From: a virus
DNA length: 45,466 nucleotides
Strand: one strand, 5' to 3'
Virus record (IMG/VR): IMGVR_UViG_3300018719_000006
Location: 1-45,466 of that record
Position 1 is the stretch's first letter; each line of letters starts with the position of its first letter. The position numbers and the translations under genes are program-made. Under the pieces are notes generated by a model that saw only the letters and a list, made by a program, of their open reading frames with translations, did no database searches and had not been told where the DNA came from. Shown here in pieces: positions 38,477-45,466 of the stretch.

Positions 38477-39340
38477 TCAGGCTGCAATTGCGGCAGCGGG
38501 GCCGGGCCCGGGCTTGCCGTCGATCTTGGCGAGAAGCGCACCGAGGTCCGGAGGCTCGGTCACGTCGAGGCGGCCGGATCGGTCTTTCGCCGGCAGGCCG
38601 TAGGGGTTGCCGGCCTTGCAGATGAAGCGGCGTTCACTCGCCTTCTCGTCGAGGACGTAGTTCCCGTCCGCATCCTTCGAAAACAGGTGCATCGAGATGA
38701 CCTGGTCCACGATGCCGGGCAGCTCGCGCCCGACCTTCGAGCCCTCCATCTGCGGCTGCCATGAGGTCACGTTGAACTCGTCGGTGACCTTTTCCAGGAT
38801 GCCGACGAAGACGACGGTCTTGCCTTTGGCATGCTGCAGGTGCTTGAGCGACTGGATGACCTCGCGGCCGAGAAGCCCGTAAGCGCCGCGGGTATCGGGC
38901 TTCCCTGTCCGCTCGGAGAACGCCTCCGGCTGCTGCTTCGCGAAGGCCATCACCTGACGCGTCAGATCCGTGATGGAGTCGACGAAGATGATCGGCTTCG
39001 TGTTGAGCAGCTCGACGACGCCGGATCCCTCATATTGCTGAAGGGCGTACTGGTAATGAGCATCGCTGTAAGTGTCGGTGGGAGCTGCCGCGGGGTTCGG
39101 TCCGCCGATGAGCACGACAAGATCGCGGAAGTCCGGGTAGGAGCGGATCGGCAAGCTGACGCCGGGCCAGTCCTGGACCGATTTCATTCCTGCCTCGAGG
39201 TCGATGCAGAGGGTCTTGTCGGCCGGGAGCGTTTTGAGGAGCGTCGTCTTGCCGACGCCTGACGGCCCGACGATCAAGGCCGAAGTCTTGTTGTTTGCTG
39301 CCGAGAGCCGCTGCTCGGCCGTGACGATTTGAATAGGCAT
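38477..39340 (-). CDS. Sak4-like RecA-fold ATPase
   Basis: A 287-residue ATPase of the AAA_24/Sak4 type. SALIVGPSGVGKTTLLKTL is Walker A, IIFVDSITDLTRQVM Walker B, and VVFVGILEKVTDEFNV follows the core pattern. Sak4 proteins promote single-strand annealing between phage DNA ends together with an SSB. The gene is the first of a run with the SSB-like, helicase and nuclease genes, so it probably drives phage recombination. Confidence 0.83.
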   Translation of the reverse strand: MPIQIVTAEQRLSAANNKTSALIVGPSGVGKTTLLKTLPADKTLCIDLEAGMKSVQDWPGVSLPIRSYPDFRDLVVLIGGPNPAAAPTDTYSDAHYQYALQQYEGSGVVELLNTKPIIFVDSITDLTRQVMAFAKQQPEAFSERTGKPDTRGAYGLLGREVIQSLKHLQHAKGKTVVFVGILEKVTDEFNVTSWQPQMEGSKVGRELPGIVDQVISMHLFSKDADGNYVLDEKASERRFICKAGNPYGLPAKDRSGRLDVTEPPDLGALLAKIDGKPGPGPAAAIAA

Positions 39341-39485
39341 GTTTCATCCTTCGCGCTCGATGCGCGTCATGCGTCATGGGATAGGTGCGGAAGTGACGCC
39401 CCCATCGCGGGGCGAGCTCATGCGCCTTACGGCGGAATATCGATGTGCATTGCCATGCTTCTCTCCTCGCCATCATTTCCGGTGA

Positions 39486-39557
39486 CCGGGAGCGGGTCGT
39501 CCGGAGACAGGGATGGCGGACCTGCCCGGCTTACACCGGTGGATCTCCCGCTCCCGG
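39486..39557. repeat. Perfect 11-bp inverted repeat at the end of the resolvase gene
   Basis: CCGGGAGCGGG (39486-39496) and CCCGCTCCCGG (39547-39557) are perfect complements 50 bases apart, spanning the stop codon of the RuvC-like gene. The inner segment contains further CCGG repeats. It may fold as an mRNA structure limiting read-through or protecting the 3' end in the 190-base gap to the Sak4 gene. Confidence 0.5.
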
Positions 39558-40121
39558 CTGAACTGTGATGGGCGGTTGGGCGGAGGCCACCACGCCCCCG
39601 CCCGTCGCCACGCCACCGCCCCGATGCGGGCGTGTGGTCGTATTGGAGTTGAGAATGACCTGGTCGCCGTAAAGCGCGATCAGCGCCGCCTCAGCGCGGT
39701 TATGATCGCGCTTGCGAGCGAAGTACCCGGCACCAGGCCAGAGCTGGAGGGCGCGGGCTCGCGCCTCTTCCTTGTCCTTGGAGAGCCGGAAGTGGGCTTT
39801 CCATTTCGCGGGCGTCACAAGGTGTTGCGGGATCTTCAGCACGCTGATGACTGCGCGCAGCGCGCCATAGGTAGCGCCGAACTTGAACGTGGATGAAACG
39901 CCCTGCCCCGGCATGGCGCCGACGCGCTCGATGATCGCGACCGTCGGCGCCAAAGCGGCAATGATGCCGGCCAGAGTGTCCGTGTCGACCTCACCGTCGG
40001 CGACAGGTATGTCGTGGAGGACGATCCCGCCTGGACGATCGGGATAATAGAAGGCAATGGCGCCGGTCAGACCGGGGTCGATGCCGAGAATAACTGGATT
40101 GCGCGTGCTCATAGGGGTCAT
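39531..40121 (-). CDS. RuvC-like Holliday junction resolvase
   Basis: A 196-residue RNase H-fold resolvase. ILGIDPGLTGAIAFY carries the first Asp, TVAIIERVGAMPGQG the Glu, and KRDHNRAEAALIALYG the last acidic residues. It cuts four-way junctions and branched replication intermediates before packaging. It starts at 40121 with AGGGG and an ATGA overlap with the upstream Cro-like gene; a second in-frame ATG is at 40112. The C-terminal 40 residues are low-complexity (GGGVATGGGVVAS). Confidence 0.84.
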   Translation of the reverse strand: MTPMSTRNPVILGIDPGLTGAIAFYYPDRPGGIVLHDIPVADGEVDTDTLAGIIAALAPTVAIIERVGAMPGQGVSSTFKFGATYGALRAVISVLKIPQHLVTPAKWKAHFRLSKDKEEARARALQLWPGAGYFARKRDHNRAEAALIALYGDQVILNSNTTTRPHRGGGVATGGGVVASAQPPITVQPGAGDPPV

Positions 40122-40570
40122 CGTACGGCCCCTGGCTGGGTGTTAAGCGCGACGTCCGACGCAGACAGGGCAGCGCTGCGGCGCCGTTTGCCCCTGCCTG
40201 CTGTCGCGACGACTTGATCGACTTGCGCGAAATCAGACTTACCCGTGTTCCCCACCGCGCATACAGCCGATCCTTGTGCCGGACTTTCACCGGTCTCCCC
40301 GTTGTCCTGGACCGAGAGGGAGTCGTGGGGGCGGGTGTTGGGTGCTCTTTCTTCCAGAGCAGCATGGGCAATCAAGCCGAATTCCTGAAACTTGATCTTG
40401 CCCTGCGTAGCGGATTCGATCCGCACCGCCTCATCGACGGTGACGGCCCGCTCCTGGTTGAGGAGCCGTGAGATCGTCTGTTGGGACATGCAGATCGCAG
40501 CCGCCAGTTTCTTCTGGGAGCCGACGATCCGGATCGCTTCGCGAATGAGGGGGTGCTGTTTCGTGCTCAT
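40118..40570 (-). CDS. Cro-like HTH regulator (YdaS type)
   Basis: A 150-residue protein starting MSTKQHPLIREAIRIVGSQ at 40570. KLAAAICMSQQTISRLLN is a helix-turn-helix of the YdaS/Cro family, and the remainder (about 80 residues) is a low-complexity polar extension unusual for Cro. It lies divergent from the CI-like repressor with shared operators and heads the replication operon. Predicted to repress cI and its own promoter. The open frame extends upstream over the operators, which are therefore not coding. Confidence 0.78.
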   Translation of the reverse strand: MSTKQHPLIREAIRIVGSQKKLAAAICMSQQTISRLLNQERAVTVDEAVRIESATQGKIKFQEFGLIAHAALEERAPNTRPHDSLSVQDNGETGESPAQGSAVCAVGNTGKSDFAQVDQVVATAGRGKRRRSAALSASDVALNTQPGAVR

Positions 40571-40582
40571 TAAGCATACTGA

Positions 40583-40639
40583 TAACCCACATCTGAGTAA
40601 CCCACAATAGGGTGATGCATTCATACCCAAATTCGAGTA
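40583..40639. promoter_or_regulatory. Three operators between cro-like and cI-like genes
   Basis: TAACCCACATCTGAGTAA (40583-40600), TAACCCACAATAGGGTGA (40598-40615) and TACCCAAATTCGAGTA (40624-40639) share the pattern ACCC...GRGT with two downstream copies at 41327-41367. The first two overlap by three bases. A TATAAC -10-like hexamer (40641-40646) for the plus-strand repressor gene sits beside the third. This is a lambda-like divergent switch; which protein prefers which site cannot be told. Confidence 0.7.
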
Positions 40640-40682
40640 ATATAACCCCTAAGTCATTGAAATGCTGATTGGGGGGAGAACA

Positions 40683-41324
40683 ATGGAACTTGGGGAAAAG
40701 ATCAGGGCCGAGAGAGAAAGTCGCGGCTGGTCGCAAGAGCGTTTAGCCCAAGAATCGGGGACGACGCAGTCGACCATCGACCGCCTCGAGCGGGGCACTA
40801 CGAAGTTTTCTCGGAAGTTATACCGGGTCCTGGAGGTACTCGGACTGCAGGAGGCTGGACGGGATTTTCTCTCGGTATCGCCTGCGACAGGACAGCAATA
40901 TGAAATAGCCCTGCCAAACACGGGGAGAGACATGCCTCTCTACCCTGCAGTCGAAGGCGGCTCGGGCGCTTTGCTCATAGAAAAGAACCCCATTGGACGG
41001 GTGGCCCGGCCTGCTCACCTGGATGGAATCGAAGATGCTTACGCAGTCTATATTGCTGGCGAATCGATGTTCCCCGAATACGAACCCGGCGACATCGCCG
41101 AGGTAAACCCGCGACTGCCGCCAATCCCAGGAGCCACGTGCGTATTCTATACCAACGATCCGCACGATGACCGGGCCATGATCAAACGGCTGGAGAAGAT
41201 GACGCGCACGGAATGGCACCTCCGGCAGTGGAACCCGCCAGAGGGTGAAGAGGCAGAATTCCTCGTGTCTCGGATCGAGTGGCCAGTCTGCCACCGGGTG
41301 GTCGGACGGGTGCCGCGAAAATAA
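40683..41324 (+). CDS. CI-like repressor with S24 peptidase domain
   Basis: A 213-residue phage repressor. Residues 1-60 are an XRE helix-turn-helix (SRGWSQERLAQESGTTQSTI). Residues 110-213 are a LexA-type peptidase: Ser128 in AGESMFPEYEPGD and Lys168 in DRAMIKRLEK. RecA-stimulated self-cleavage would link induction to DNA damage. The linker has no clear Ala-Gly cleavage pair, so the cut site is uncertain. Start at 40683 with GGGGGGAGAACA. Confidence 0.87.
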   Translation: MELGEKIRAERESRGWSQERLAQESGTTQSTIDRLERGTTKFSRKLYRVLEVLGLQEAGRDFLSVSPATGQQYEIALPNTGRDMPLYPAVEGGSGALLIEKNPIGRVARPAHLDGIEDAYAVYIAGESMFPEYEPGDIAEVNPRLPPIPGATCVFYTNDPHDDRAMIKRLEKMTRTEWHLRQWNPPEGEEAEFLVSRIEWPVCHRVVGRVPRK

Positions 41325-41326
41325 TA

Positions 41327-41367
41327 TACCCATATGTGGGTTGACGATCTAACCCGTATGTGAGTAG
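41327..41367. promoter_or_regulatory. Two operators downstream of the repressor gene
   Basis: TACCCATATGTGGGTT (41327-41342) is almost palindromic (arms ACCCA/TGGGT), and TAACCCGTATGTGAGTAG (41350-41367) matches the operators upstream of the repressor. A TTGACG -35-like hexamer (41341-41346) lies between them, so they probably control the promoter of the 41399-45301 operon that ends with the integrase. The repressor may thus block this operon too. Confidence 0.68.
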
Positions 41368-41398
41368 CCTTGTCTCCATTAACCAATCGGAGACAAGC

Positions 41399-42328
41399 AT
41401 GGCGGCTGCATCCCTCAGAACCAAACTTACAGACTGTCCGGTCGAGGCTCTCGGCCGCGAGATGGCAATTCGGGTCGATGAGCACTTCGCGGCTGACGAG
41501 GCAAGTGTAGTCAGCCGACAGAGCAACGCTGTCGAAAGCGTGCGCCATGAAAATGCAATGAAGGCTGCCCAGGCCCGCATTGACGTGCTGGAAGAAGCAG
41601 CTTCGCATGTGCTGGCAGCCTCTCTCCCGGGCGCACTTTTCCAGGTGATGCTTGCTCGATCGAGCGCCGAGGCACTGCATTCGTGGGTCGATGAGAAGAA
41701 TCGCGAAGCCAAGAGCGAGGCCGATGAGCTCTTAGCCTACATTCAGCGCTGCCTGACTTCAGCTATGCGTGTCCTGGAGTCCGTTTCGGGGGTCTCACGC
41801 CTTGAACTTGGTGGGCGCTATTTCGGGCCGGAGCGCTACGATCATCTGTCTGGATTGCCGATTCCAGCGTCCCCCCCGGCGGCCGGCGCTGAGCAGCTTT
41901 CAATCATCACTCAATCACCGGAGGAGCAGCTGCTCGCGCTAAACCTCGAGTACGAGAGCTGGAACGCACTCTACTACGAAGCCTGCGATCAACTCGATGC
42001 AGCTACGGCAGCCAAAGATGAACTTGCAAAAGAGGAGGCTGAAACCCGGATTGCACATGCCACTCGTGTATGTCGGCAGTCGTTGCTCTTGTCATCCGGA
42101 ATTATCACAACATCGCGCCTGGGTCTGGCTCTGAAGGCTCGCCTGATCGCAGCAGAACTCTCTGAATGGTGGGATCGCCTTGATATTGAAGATGGGGAGG
42201 CTGCCGCTCGCTCTCTGTTCGATCAACTGATGTCAGCAGGCGGCGTCAGCCGTTTGGAAAAGCGCGATCACTCGATCGATGACGTTCGATCCTATCGCAG
42301 TATCAAGCGCGACCAGGTGGCGGCATGA
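41399..42328 (+). CDS. Hypothetical coiled-coil protein, first gene of the int operon
   Basis: A 309-residue protein starting at 41399 (GGAGAC upstream); an in-frame GTG at 41360 lies inside an operator and is unlikely. It is helical throughout, with coiled-coil-like parts (AAQARIDVLEEAASHV, AATAAKDELAKEEAETRIAH). No domain is recognised. It is the first gene under the downstream operators. A role in early phage functions is likely from place only. Confidence 0.6.
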   Translation: MAAASLRTKLTDCPVEALGREMAIRVDEHFAADEASVVSRQSNAVESVRHENAMKAAQARIDVLEEAASHVLAASLPGALFQVMLARSSAEALHSWVDEKNREAKSEADELLAYIQRCLTSAMRVLESVSGVSRLELGGRYFGPERYDHLSGLPIPASPPAAGAEQLSIITQSPEEQLLALNLEYESWNALYYEACDQLDAATAAKDELAKEEAETRIAHATRVCRQSLLLSSGIITTSRLGLALKARLIAAELSEWWDRLDIEDGEAAARSLFDQLMSAGGVSRLEKRDHSIDDVRSYRSIKRDQVAA

Positions 42329-42741
42329 GCTACATCGTGCAGCGCAACGGGATCGACATTCAGCTCAGTGACATCAGGTCCGTGGTAGAGGGTGAGGCTA
42401 TCCTCGACGAACTGGATCGCTCCCTCGTGTCGATCGAGCAGCAGATCGCTGATGGGAGCCGGTTTGGCTGTGATGGAGCATGGCTGATCAAGGCCAAAAC
42501 GGCCCTAAGGCACAAGAAGCTGGCTCGGCCGAAACTCCAGGCCCGCATTGCGGAGTTGCGACGGCAGGAAAAGGCCCAAGCCGCCGCAGAAGCACGGCAG
42601 TTTCAGCAGTCCCGAGACAACATGAAGCGGCGTGCATTCATTCTCGCTGCCAAGGAAACCTTGGATGCTGGGGCTTTCGATCGGATCTGGGCGAAAGCTC
42701 GCGAGATCCTGCCGGATGCGTTCACGGAGGATGTGGCATGA
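42325..42741 (+). CDS. Hypothetical helical protein
   Basis: A 138-residue protein, ATGA-coupled to the previous gene. It starts MSYIVQRNGIDIQLSDIRSV and becomes a basic helical rod (KLQARIAELRRQEKAQAAAE). The C-terminal part (FDRIWAKAREILPDAF) is typical of small phage accessory proteins. No function can be assigned. Confidence 0.58.
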   Translation: MSYIVQRNGIDIQLSDIRSVVEGEAILDELDRSLVSIEQQIADGSRFGCDGAWLIKAKTALRHKKLARPKLQARIAELRRQEKAQAAAEARQFQQSRDNMKRRAFILAAKETLDAGAFDRIWAKAREILPDAFTEDVA

Positions 42742-43049
42742 CCCGCACCGTTCTCCCTAACCGCCGCCCCTCGATCATCTTTGACTGTGAGTTCCGCGGA
42801 ACCGGCTACACGGTTGATGTCGGCTACGACATCGACGGCAGGCCCATGGAAGTGTTCATCGACTGCCACCAGGTGTCGAGCGACCTGACGGCCCTTGCCC
42901 GGGACGCAGCCGTCAGCATCAGTCTGGCGCTGCAGCATGGGTGCAGCCTCCAAACCCTCGCAGGCGCCATGACTCGCGACGAGCGTGGCAACGCGGCTGG
43001 CGTGGCCGGCACCGCCATTGACGAAATCCTGAAGCGGGGGTTGGCCTGA
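42738..43049 (+). CDS. TSCPD-domain protein
   Basis: A 103-residue protein starting at 42738 (ATGA overlap with the previous gene). YTVDVGYDIDGRPMEVFI, RDAAVSISLALQHG and GNAAGVAGTAIDEIL follow the TSCPD pattern otherwise found near the C-terminus of class II (B12-dependent) ribonucleotide reductases. A stand-alone copy may be a small binding domain of unknown ligand or an adapter to host reductase. No reductase gene is present here. Confidence 0.66.
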   Translation: MTRTVLPNRRPSIIFDCEFRGTGYTVDVGYDIDGRPMEVFIDCHQVSSDLTALARDAAVSISLALQHGCSLQTLAGAMTRDERGNAAGVAGTAIDEILKRGLA

Positions 43050-43645
43050 TGAAGCCCATCGCCAAACAAGCCAACACTTGGCCCCGCGACCCGCTCGACT
43101 GGTATGTCGAGGAGATGCGCGCCACTGAGCAGCTCCTGGAGGTCGAGCGCTTCATCGGCGGGGTCTGGGATCCGTGCTGCGGCCAAGGCAATATCCTCGA
43201 GGCGGCGATTGCGGCCGGATACGACGTCTGTGGTACCGATCTGGTGAAGAGGCGCAACTGCTACTTCATCCAGGGCGGCGTCGACTTCCTCGAGCAGAGC
43301 ATGCCCCGGGCCCAGAACATCGTGATGAACCCGCCCTTCTTCCGGGGCAAGGGCACGGAAGCTTTCATCCGGAAGGCGCTCGCGCTCGTCAACGGCAAGG
43401 TCGCCGCCTTCGTCGACCTGAAGTTCCTGGCGGGTGCCGGCCGTGCCAACGGCCTCTGGAACGAGTTCCCGCCTCACCGGATCTGGATCGTCACGCCGCG
43501 GGTTTCGTGCCCGCCAGGCGAATGGCTGGCGGCCGGCAACAGGGCCGGTGGCGGCACGGCGGACTGGTGCTGGGCAGTCTGGGATCTGACGGTGCCACCG
43601 GTGGATACCCCTGCCCTCGGATGGTTGAGGAGGGTGTCGACATGA
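43049..43645 (+). CDS. N6-adenine methyltransferase-like protein
   Basis: A 198-residue SAM-dependent enzyme. WDPCCGQGNILEAA is motif I; NIVMNPPFFRGKG is the NPPF catalytic motif of N6-adenine methylases. No target-recognition domain is apparent. No partner restriction gene follows, so a solitary methylase that protects phage DNA or affects regulation is likely. It is TGATG-coupled to the TSCPD gene and ATGA-coupled to the next small gene. Confidence 0.78.
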   Translation: MKPIAKQANTWPRDPLDWYVEEMRATEQLLEVERFIGGVWDPCCGQGNILEAAIAAGYDVCGTDLVKRRNCYFIQGGVDFLEQSMPRAQNIVMNPPFFRGKGTEAFIRKALALVNGKVAAFVDLKFLAGAGRANGLWNEFPPHRIWIVTPRVSCPPGEWLAAGNRAGGGTADWCWAVWDLTVPPVDTPALGWLRRVST

Positions 43646-43776
43646 CCCTCTTCAGTATCCAGCGGCGGATCTGCGGCTGGTTCTGGCGCGCGCGGGTCGC
43701 AATAGCTCTGCGACAGGCTCGCAGCGCCGTGAGTCGGCAGCAACGGGTATGGCTGCGAAATAGAGGCAACCTGTGA
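43642..43776 (+). CDS. Tiny arginine-rich protein, 44 residues
   Basis: A 44-residue basic protein (MTLFSIQRRICGWFWRARVA, then many Arg) coupled to the methylase gene by ATGA. The front part is amphipathic with Trp/Phe, so membrane surface association is possible. No homologue is recognised. The tight overlap with both neighbours in this operon supports its reality. Confidence 0.42.
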   Translation: MTLFSIQRRICGWFWRARVAIALRQARSAVSRQQRVWLRNRGNL

Positions 43777-43790
43777 CAGGGGGAAGAGCG

Positions 43791-44099
43791 ATGCCAAAAG
43801 CCTCCCGCCCGGTCAGCTTTGACGACTTGCCTCTGTTCGCCAGCGACGTGGAGATCGGCGCGGCTGTAGTAGGGGCCGCGAAAGCTAACCATTGGGCAAG
43901 CGTAACTGTCAAGCTGCTGGAGCGCCAGCCCGGGTTCCCCCGGTTCGACGAGGCGCACGGCGGCCGGTACACTCCTGGGGTTAGAAAATTTTACGAGGTG
44001 AAGCACGGCAGCCTGACAACAGGCGACCGGCTCCGAGTGCCGGAAAGGCCAGAGGACAACAGCGCATGGAGAGGCCGGACATCAAAGCGCCAGGGCTGA
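43791..44099 (+). CDS. Excisionase-like protein
   Basis: A 102-residue basic protein starting at 43791 (GGGGGAAG upstream; an in-frame GTG at 43773 exists). AAKANHWASVTVKLLERQPG followed by FPRFDEAHGGRYTPGVRKFY looks like a winged-helix excisionase/AlpA-type DNA-binding domain. It overlaps the integrase gene by 34 bases, the classic place of xis. It would bend attachment DNA for excision. Confidence 0.6.
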   Translation: MPKASRPVSFDDLPLFASDVEIGAAVVGAAKANHWASVTVKLLERQPGFPRFDEAHGGRYTPGVRKFYEVKHGSLTTGDRLRVPERPEDNSAWRGRTSKRQG

Positions 44100-45301
44100 A
44101 ATGGCGCGCCCGTAAGGATAGATGGATTCCATATTGGATCCCGCGCGATGACGCTGTCGCCGCCGGCTACCCCAGCGGGACGGTCAACCTCGACCCCCTC
44201 CTGGACGGTACCGAGCTTGGAGAGAGCTTGGTGCGGAGCCGGTGCCAAGCCCTTCAGGAGGACATGCTTCTATGGTTGGCAGGCTATCGGCGCGATCGCT
44301 CCGTCTTCGACGGGTCGCTGCGGTCGATCTTCGACATTTATGAGAGCCACGCTGACAGCCCCTACCGCGCTCTTAAGCCTGCCTCCAAGAAACCCTATGG
44401 CGTCTATCTGAAGAAGCTGCGGGAACACGTCGGTGGCCGCATCATCGTCAACGTGAGCGGGCTGGACGTAAAGCAGTGGTGGAAGGCCTGGGCCGAGGCT
44501 GACCAGCACGGCCGGAACCCCCAGAAGGTCGCGGCAGGCGCCATGGCATTCCGGGTACTCAAGGAGGCCATCAAGTTCGGTGTCGTCTGCGGCTATGAGG
44601 ATTGCGCCAAGCTCTTTGCCATGATCGACGTGCTCCAGTTCCCGCAGCCCAAGGCCAGGAAGATGGTGGCCACGGCCGACCAGGTCATTGCCGCCCGGAG
44701 GGAGGCCCACCGCGAGGGGAAGAAGGCCCTGGCACTTGCCTACGCTCTCCAGTTTGAAACTGTACTGCGGGAATGGGACGTCATCGGACAATGGTATCCA
44801 CTCGACTATCCCGCTGTCTCAGAAGTCATCGGGAAGCACGGGAAGTGGATCGGCCTAGACTGGCGGCACATCGATGGTGATTTGATATTGCGCTACACGG
44901 CCAGCAAGACGGAGAACACGACAGCGGCCAAGCACGTCGTGGACCTTAAGCTCTGTCCGATGGTGCTCGAGGAGCTGACACATTGGCCGGAGCATGAGCG
45001 CACCGGGCCTGTAATAAAGGACGCAAGGACTGGCCTGCCCTACTCCGAGCGCCTTTTTCGGGACAGTTGGAAACGAATTCGTGGCAACGCGGGCTTGCCT
45101 TCCGATCTTTGGGCACGAGATCTCCGTGCCTCAGCTGTGACGGAGGGCCGCCGCGGAAATGCCTCGATGGACGATTCAAGTAAGGTCGCCGCACATTCTA
45201 GCCCTAGGACCACCGCGCAGGTGTATGATAGAGAGCGCCTCGAAGCCCACCGGCGGTTTGCCCAAGCGCGCCTTTCGGCCCGAAACGGCTCGGGAACATG
45301 A
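44066..45301 (+). CDS. int: Tyrosine recombinase (phage integrase)
   Basis: A 411-residue integrase. The C-terminal catalytic domain shows Arg235 (TVLREWDVIG), Lys281 (YTASKTENTT), Arg354 in RDLRASAVTEG, where the usual His of H-x-x-R is replaced by Arg351, His377 and Tyr387 in AHSSPRTTAQVYDRE. The N-terminal part is an arm-binding and core-binding helical region. The integrase is the last gene of the phage operon; candidate att cores lie 68 bases after it and at the far left. It inserts and, with the excisionase-like protein, removes the prophage. Confidence 0.88.
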   Translation: MERPDIKAPGLKWRARKDRWIPYWIPRDDAVAAGYPSGTVNLDPLLDGTELGESLVRSRCQALQEDMLLWLAGYRRDRSVFDGSLRSIFDIYESHADSPYRALKPASKKPYGVYLKKLREHVGGRIIVNVSGLDVKQWWKAWAEADQHGRNPQKVAAGAMAFRVLKEAIKFGVVCGYEDCAKLFAMIDVLQFPQPKARKMVATADQVIAARREAHREGKKALALAYALQFETVLREWDVIGQWYPLDYPAVSEVIGKHGKWIGLDWRHIDGDLILRYTASKTENTTAAKHVVDLKLCPMVLEELTHWPEHERTGPVIKDARTGLPYSERLFRDSWKRIRGNAGLPSDLWARDLRASAVTEGRRGNASMDDSSKVAAHSSPRTTAQVYDRERLEAHRRFAQARLSARNGSGT

Positions 45302-45368
45302 TGGGGAACGCTAGGGAACAAATATGCCGCAAGGCTTTGATATGGTTAATTTTTGTGAAATTGCGTAC

Positions 45369-45379
45369 TTACTGAGCCG
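45369..45379. repeat. Candidate right attachment-site core (attR)
   Basis: TTACTGAGCCG repeats exactly the sequence at 117-127, 68 bases past the integrase stop, where an attachment site is expected; the match is 14 of 15 if extended to TAA. The 45302-45466 tail contains no gene I can support and is AT-rich around 45340-45365. No tRNA end is visible. Confidence 0.3.
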
Positions 45380-45466
45380 TTAACGACGTTCGCAAGTGGC
45401 AGGGGACATCGGGTTTCCTTGAACATGACCGGCCGCTAAACTCGCTTGGTAAATAGGAGATTACCG

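Noticed and set aside
41360-41398. Upstream GTG start for the 41399 gene
   Set aside because: It falls inside an operator and would lack a 5' leader; the ATG at 41399 has GGAGAC at good spacing.
45302-45466. tRNA or short gene after the integrase
   Set aside because: No cloverleaf-compatible arms or T-loop sequence was found, and the only ATG frame is 19 codons.

Overview
The window looks like one almost complete temperate siphophage genome (an HK97/lambda-type prophage of about 45 kb) in an alphaproteobacterium. The host is most likely of the order Hyphomicrobiales (Methylobacteriaceae or a relative). That placement rests on the GC-rich coding, an alphaproteobacterial LexA box (GAAC-N7-GAAC at 326-340), a GTA-type 3-TM holin and the general style of the proteins. 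It is inference; no rRNA, tRNA or host housekeeping gene is present to fix it.

Layout, left to right. (1) 1-2300 is an accessory left end. It holds a LexA-box-controlled two-gene unit, two small minus-strand genes and a divergent pair of paralogous ribbon-helix-helix regulators around palindromic operators; the regulator pair is AT-richer than the rest. (2) 2320-31016 is the late region, almost all on the minus strand and read right to left: terminase small and large subunits, portal, prohead protease, capsid, connector and neck proteins, tail tube, tail chaperones G/GT made by a -1 frameshift, tape measure, DUF1833-type protein, NlpC/P60 protein, J-like tip protein, three tandem paralogues, a sialidase-like/S74 fibre, then GH19 endolysin, 3-TM holin and a coiled-coil membrane protein. 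Islands of plus-strand genes interrupt it: an acyltransferase plus a tiny acidic protein; a VasI/TagO-like secreted protein plus a small protein; a proline-rich peptide; and, beyond the terminase, a GIY-YIG protein, a membrane-anchored protein and a zinc-ribbon protein, with an HNH gene on the minus strand among them. Transcription of the late strand must therefore cross several genes antisense. A NusG/RfaH-like antiterminator gene (30489-31016) lies at the upstream end of this region.

(3) 31017-31463 is a gene-free, AT-rich stretch with an array of TGTGACA-type repeats, a candidate replication origin or operator. It is followed by a hicA-hicB toxin-antitoxin pair. (4) 32112-40570 (minus strand) is the early replication and recombination operon: Cro-like regulator, RuvC-like resolvase, Sak4-like ATPase, an SSB-like partner, small proteins, a Cas4/RecB-like nuclease, a RecD-like helicase and a Toprim-VirE primase/helicase. 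(5) 40571-41367 is the genetic switch: a CI-like S24 repressor with five related operators, three between cro and cI and two after cI. (6) 41399-45301 (plus strand) is a tightly overlapping operon of unknown proteins, a TSCPD-domain protein, an adenine methyltransferase-like protein, an excisionase-like protein and a tyrosine integrase. An 11-bp perfect repeat (14 of 15 with one mismatch) at 117-127 and 45369-45379 is a candidate att core.

The points most worth following are the SOS-box mini-operon, the repeat array at 31110-31402, the NusG-like protein coupled to an antisense-interrupted late operon, the capsid protein with a signal-peptide-like N-terminus, the three N-terminally conserved tail paralogues, and the VasI-like secreted moron.
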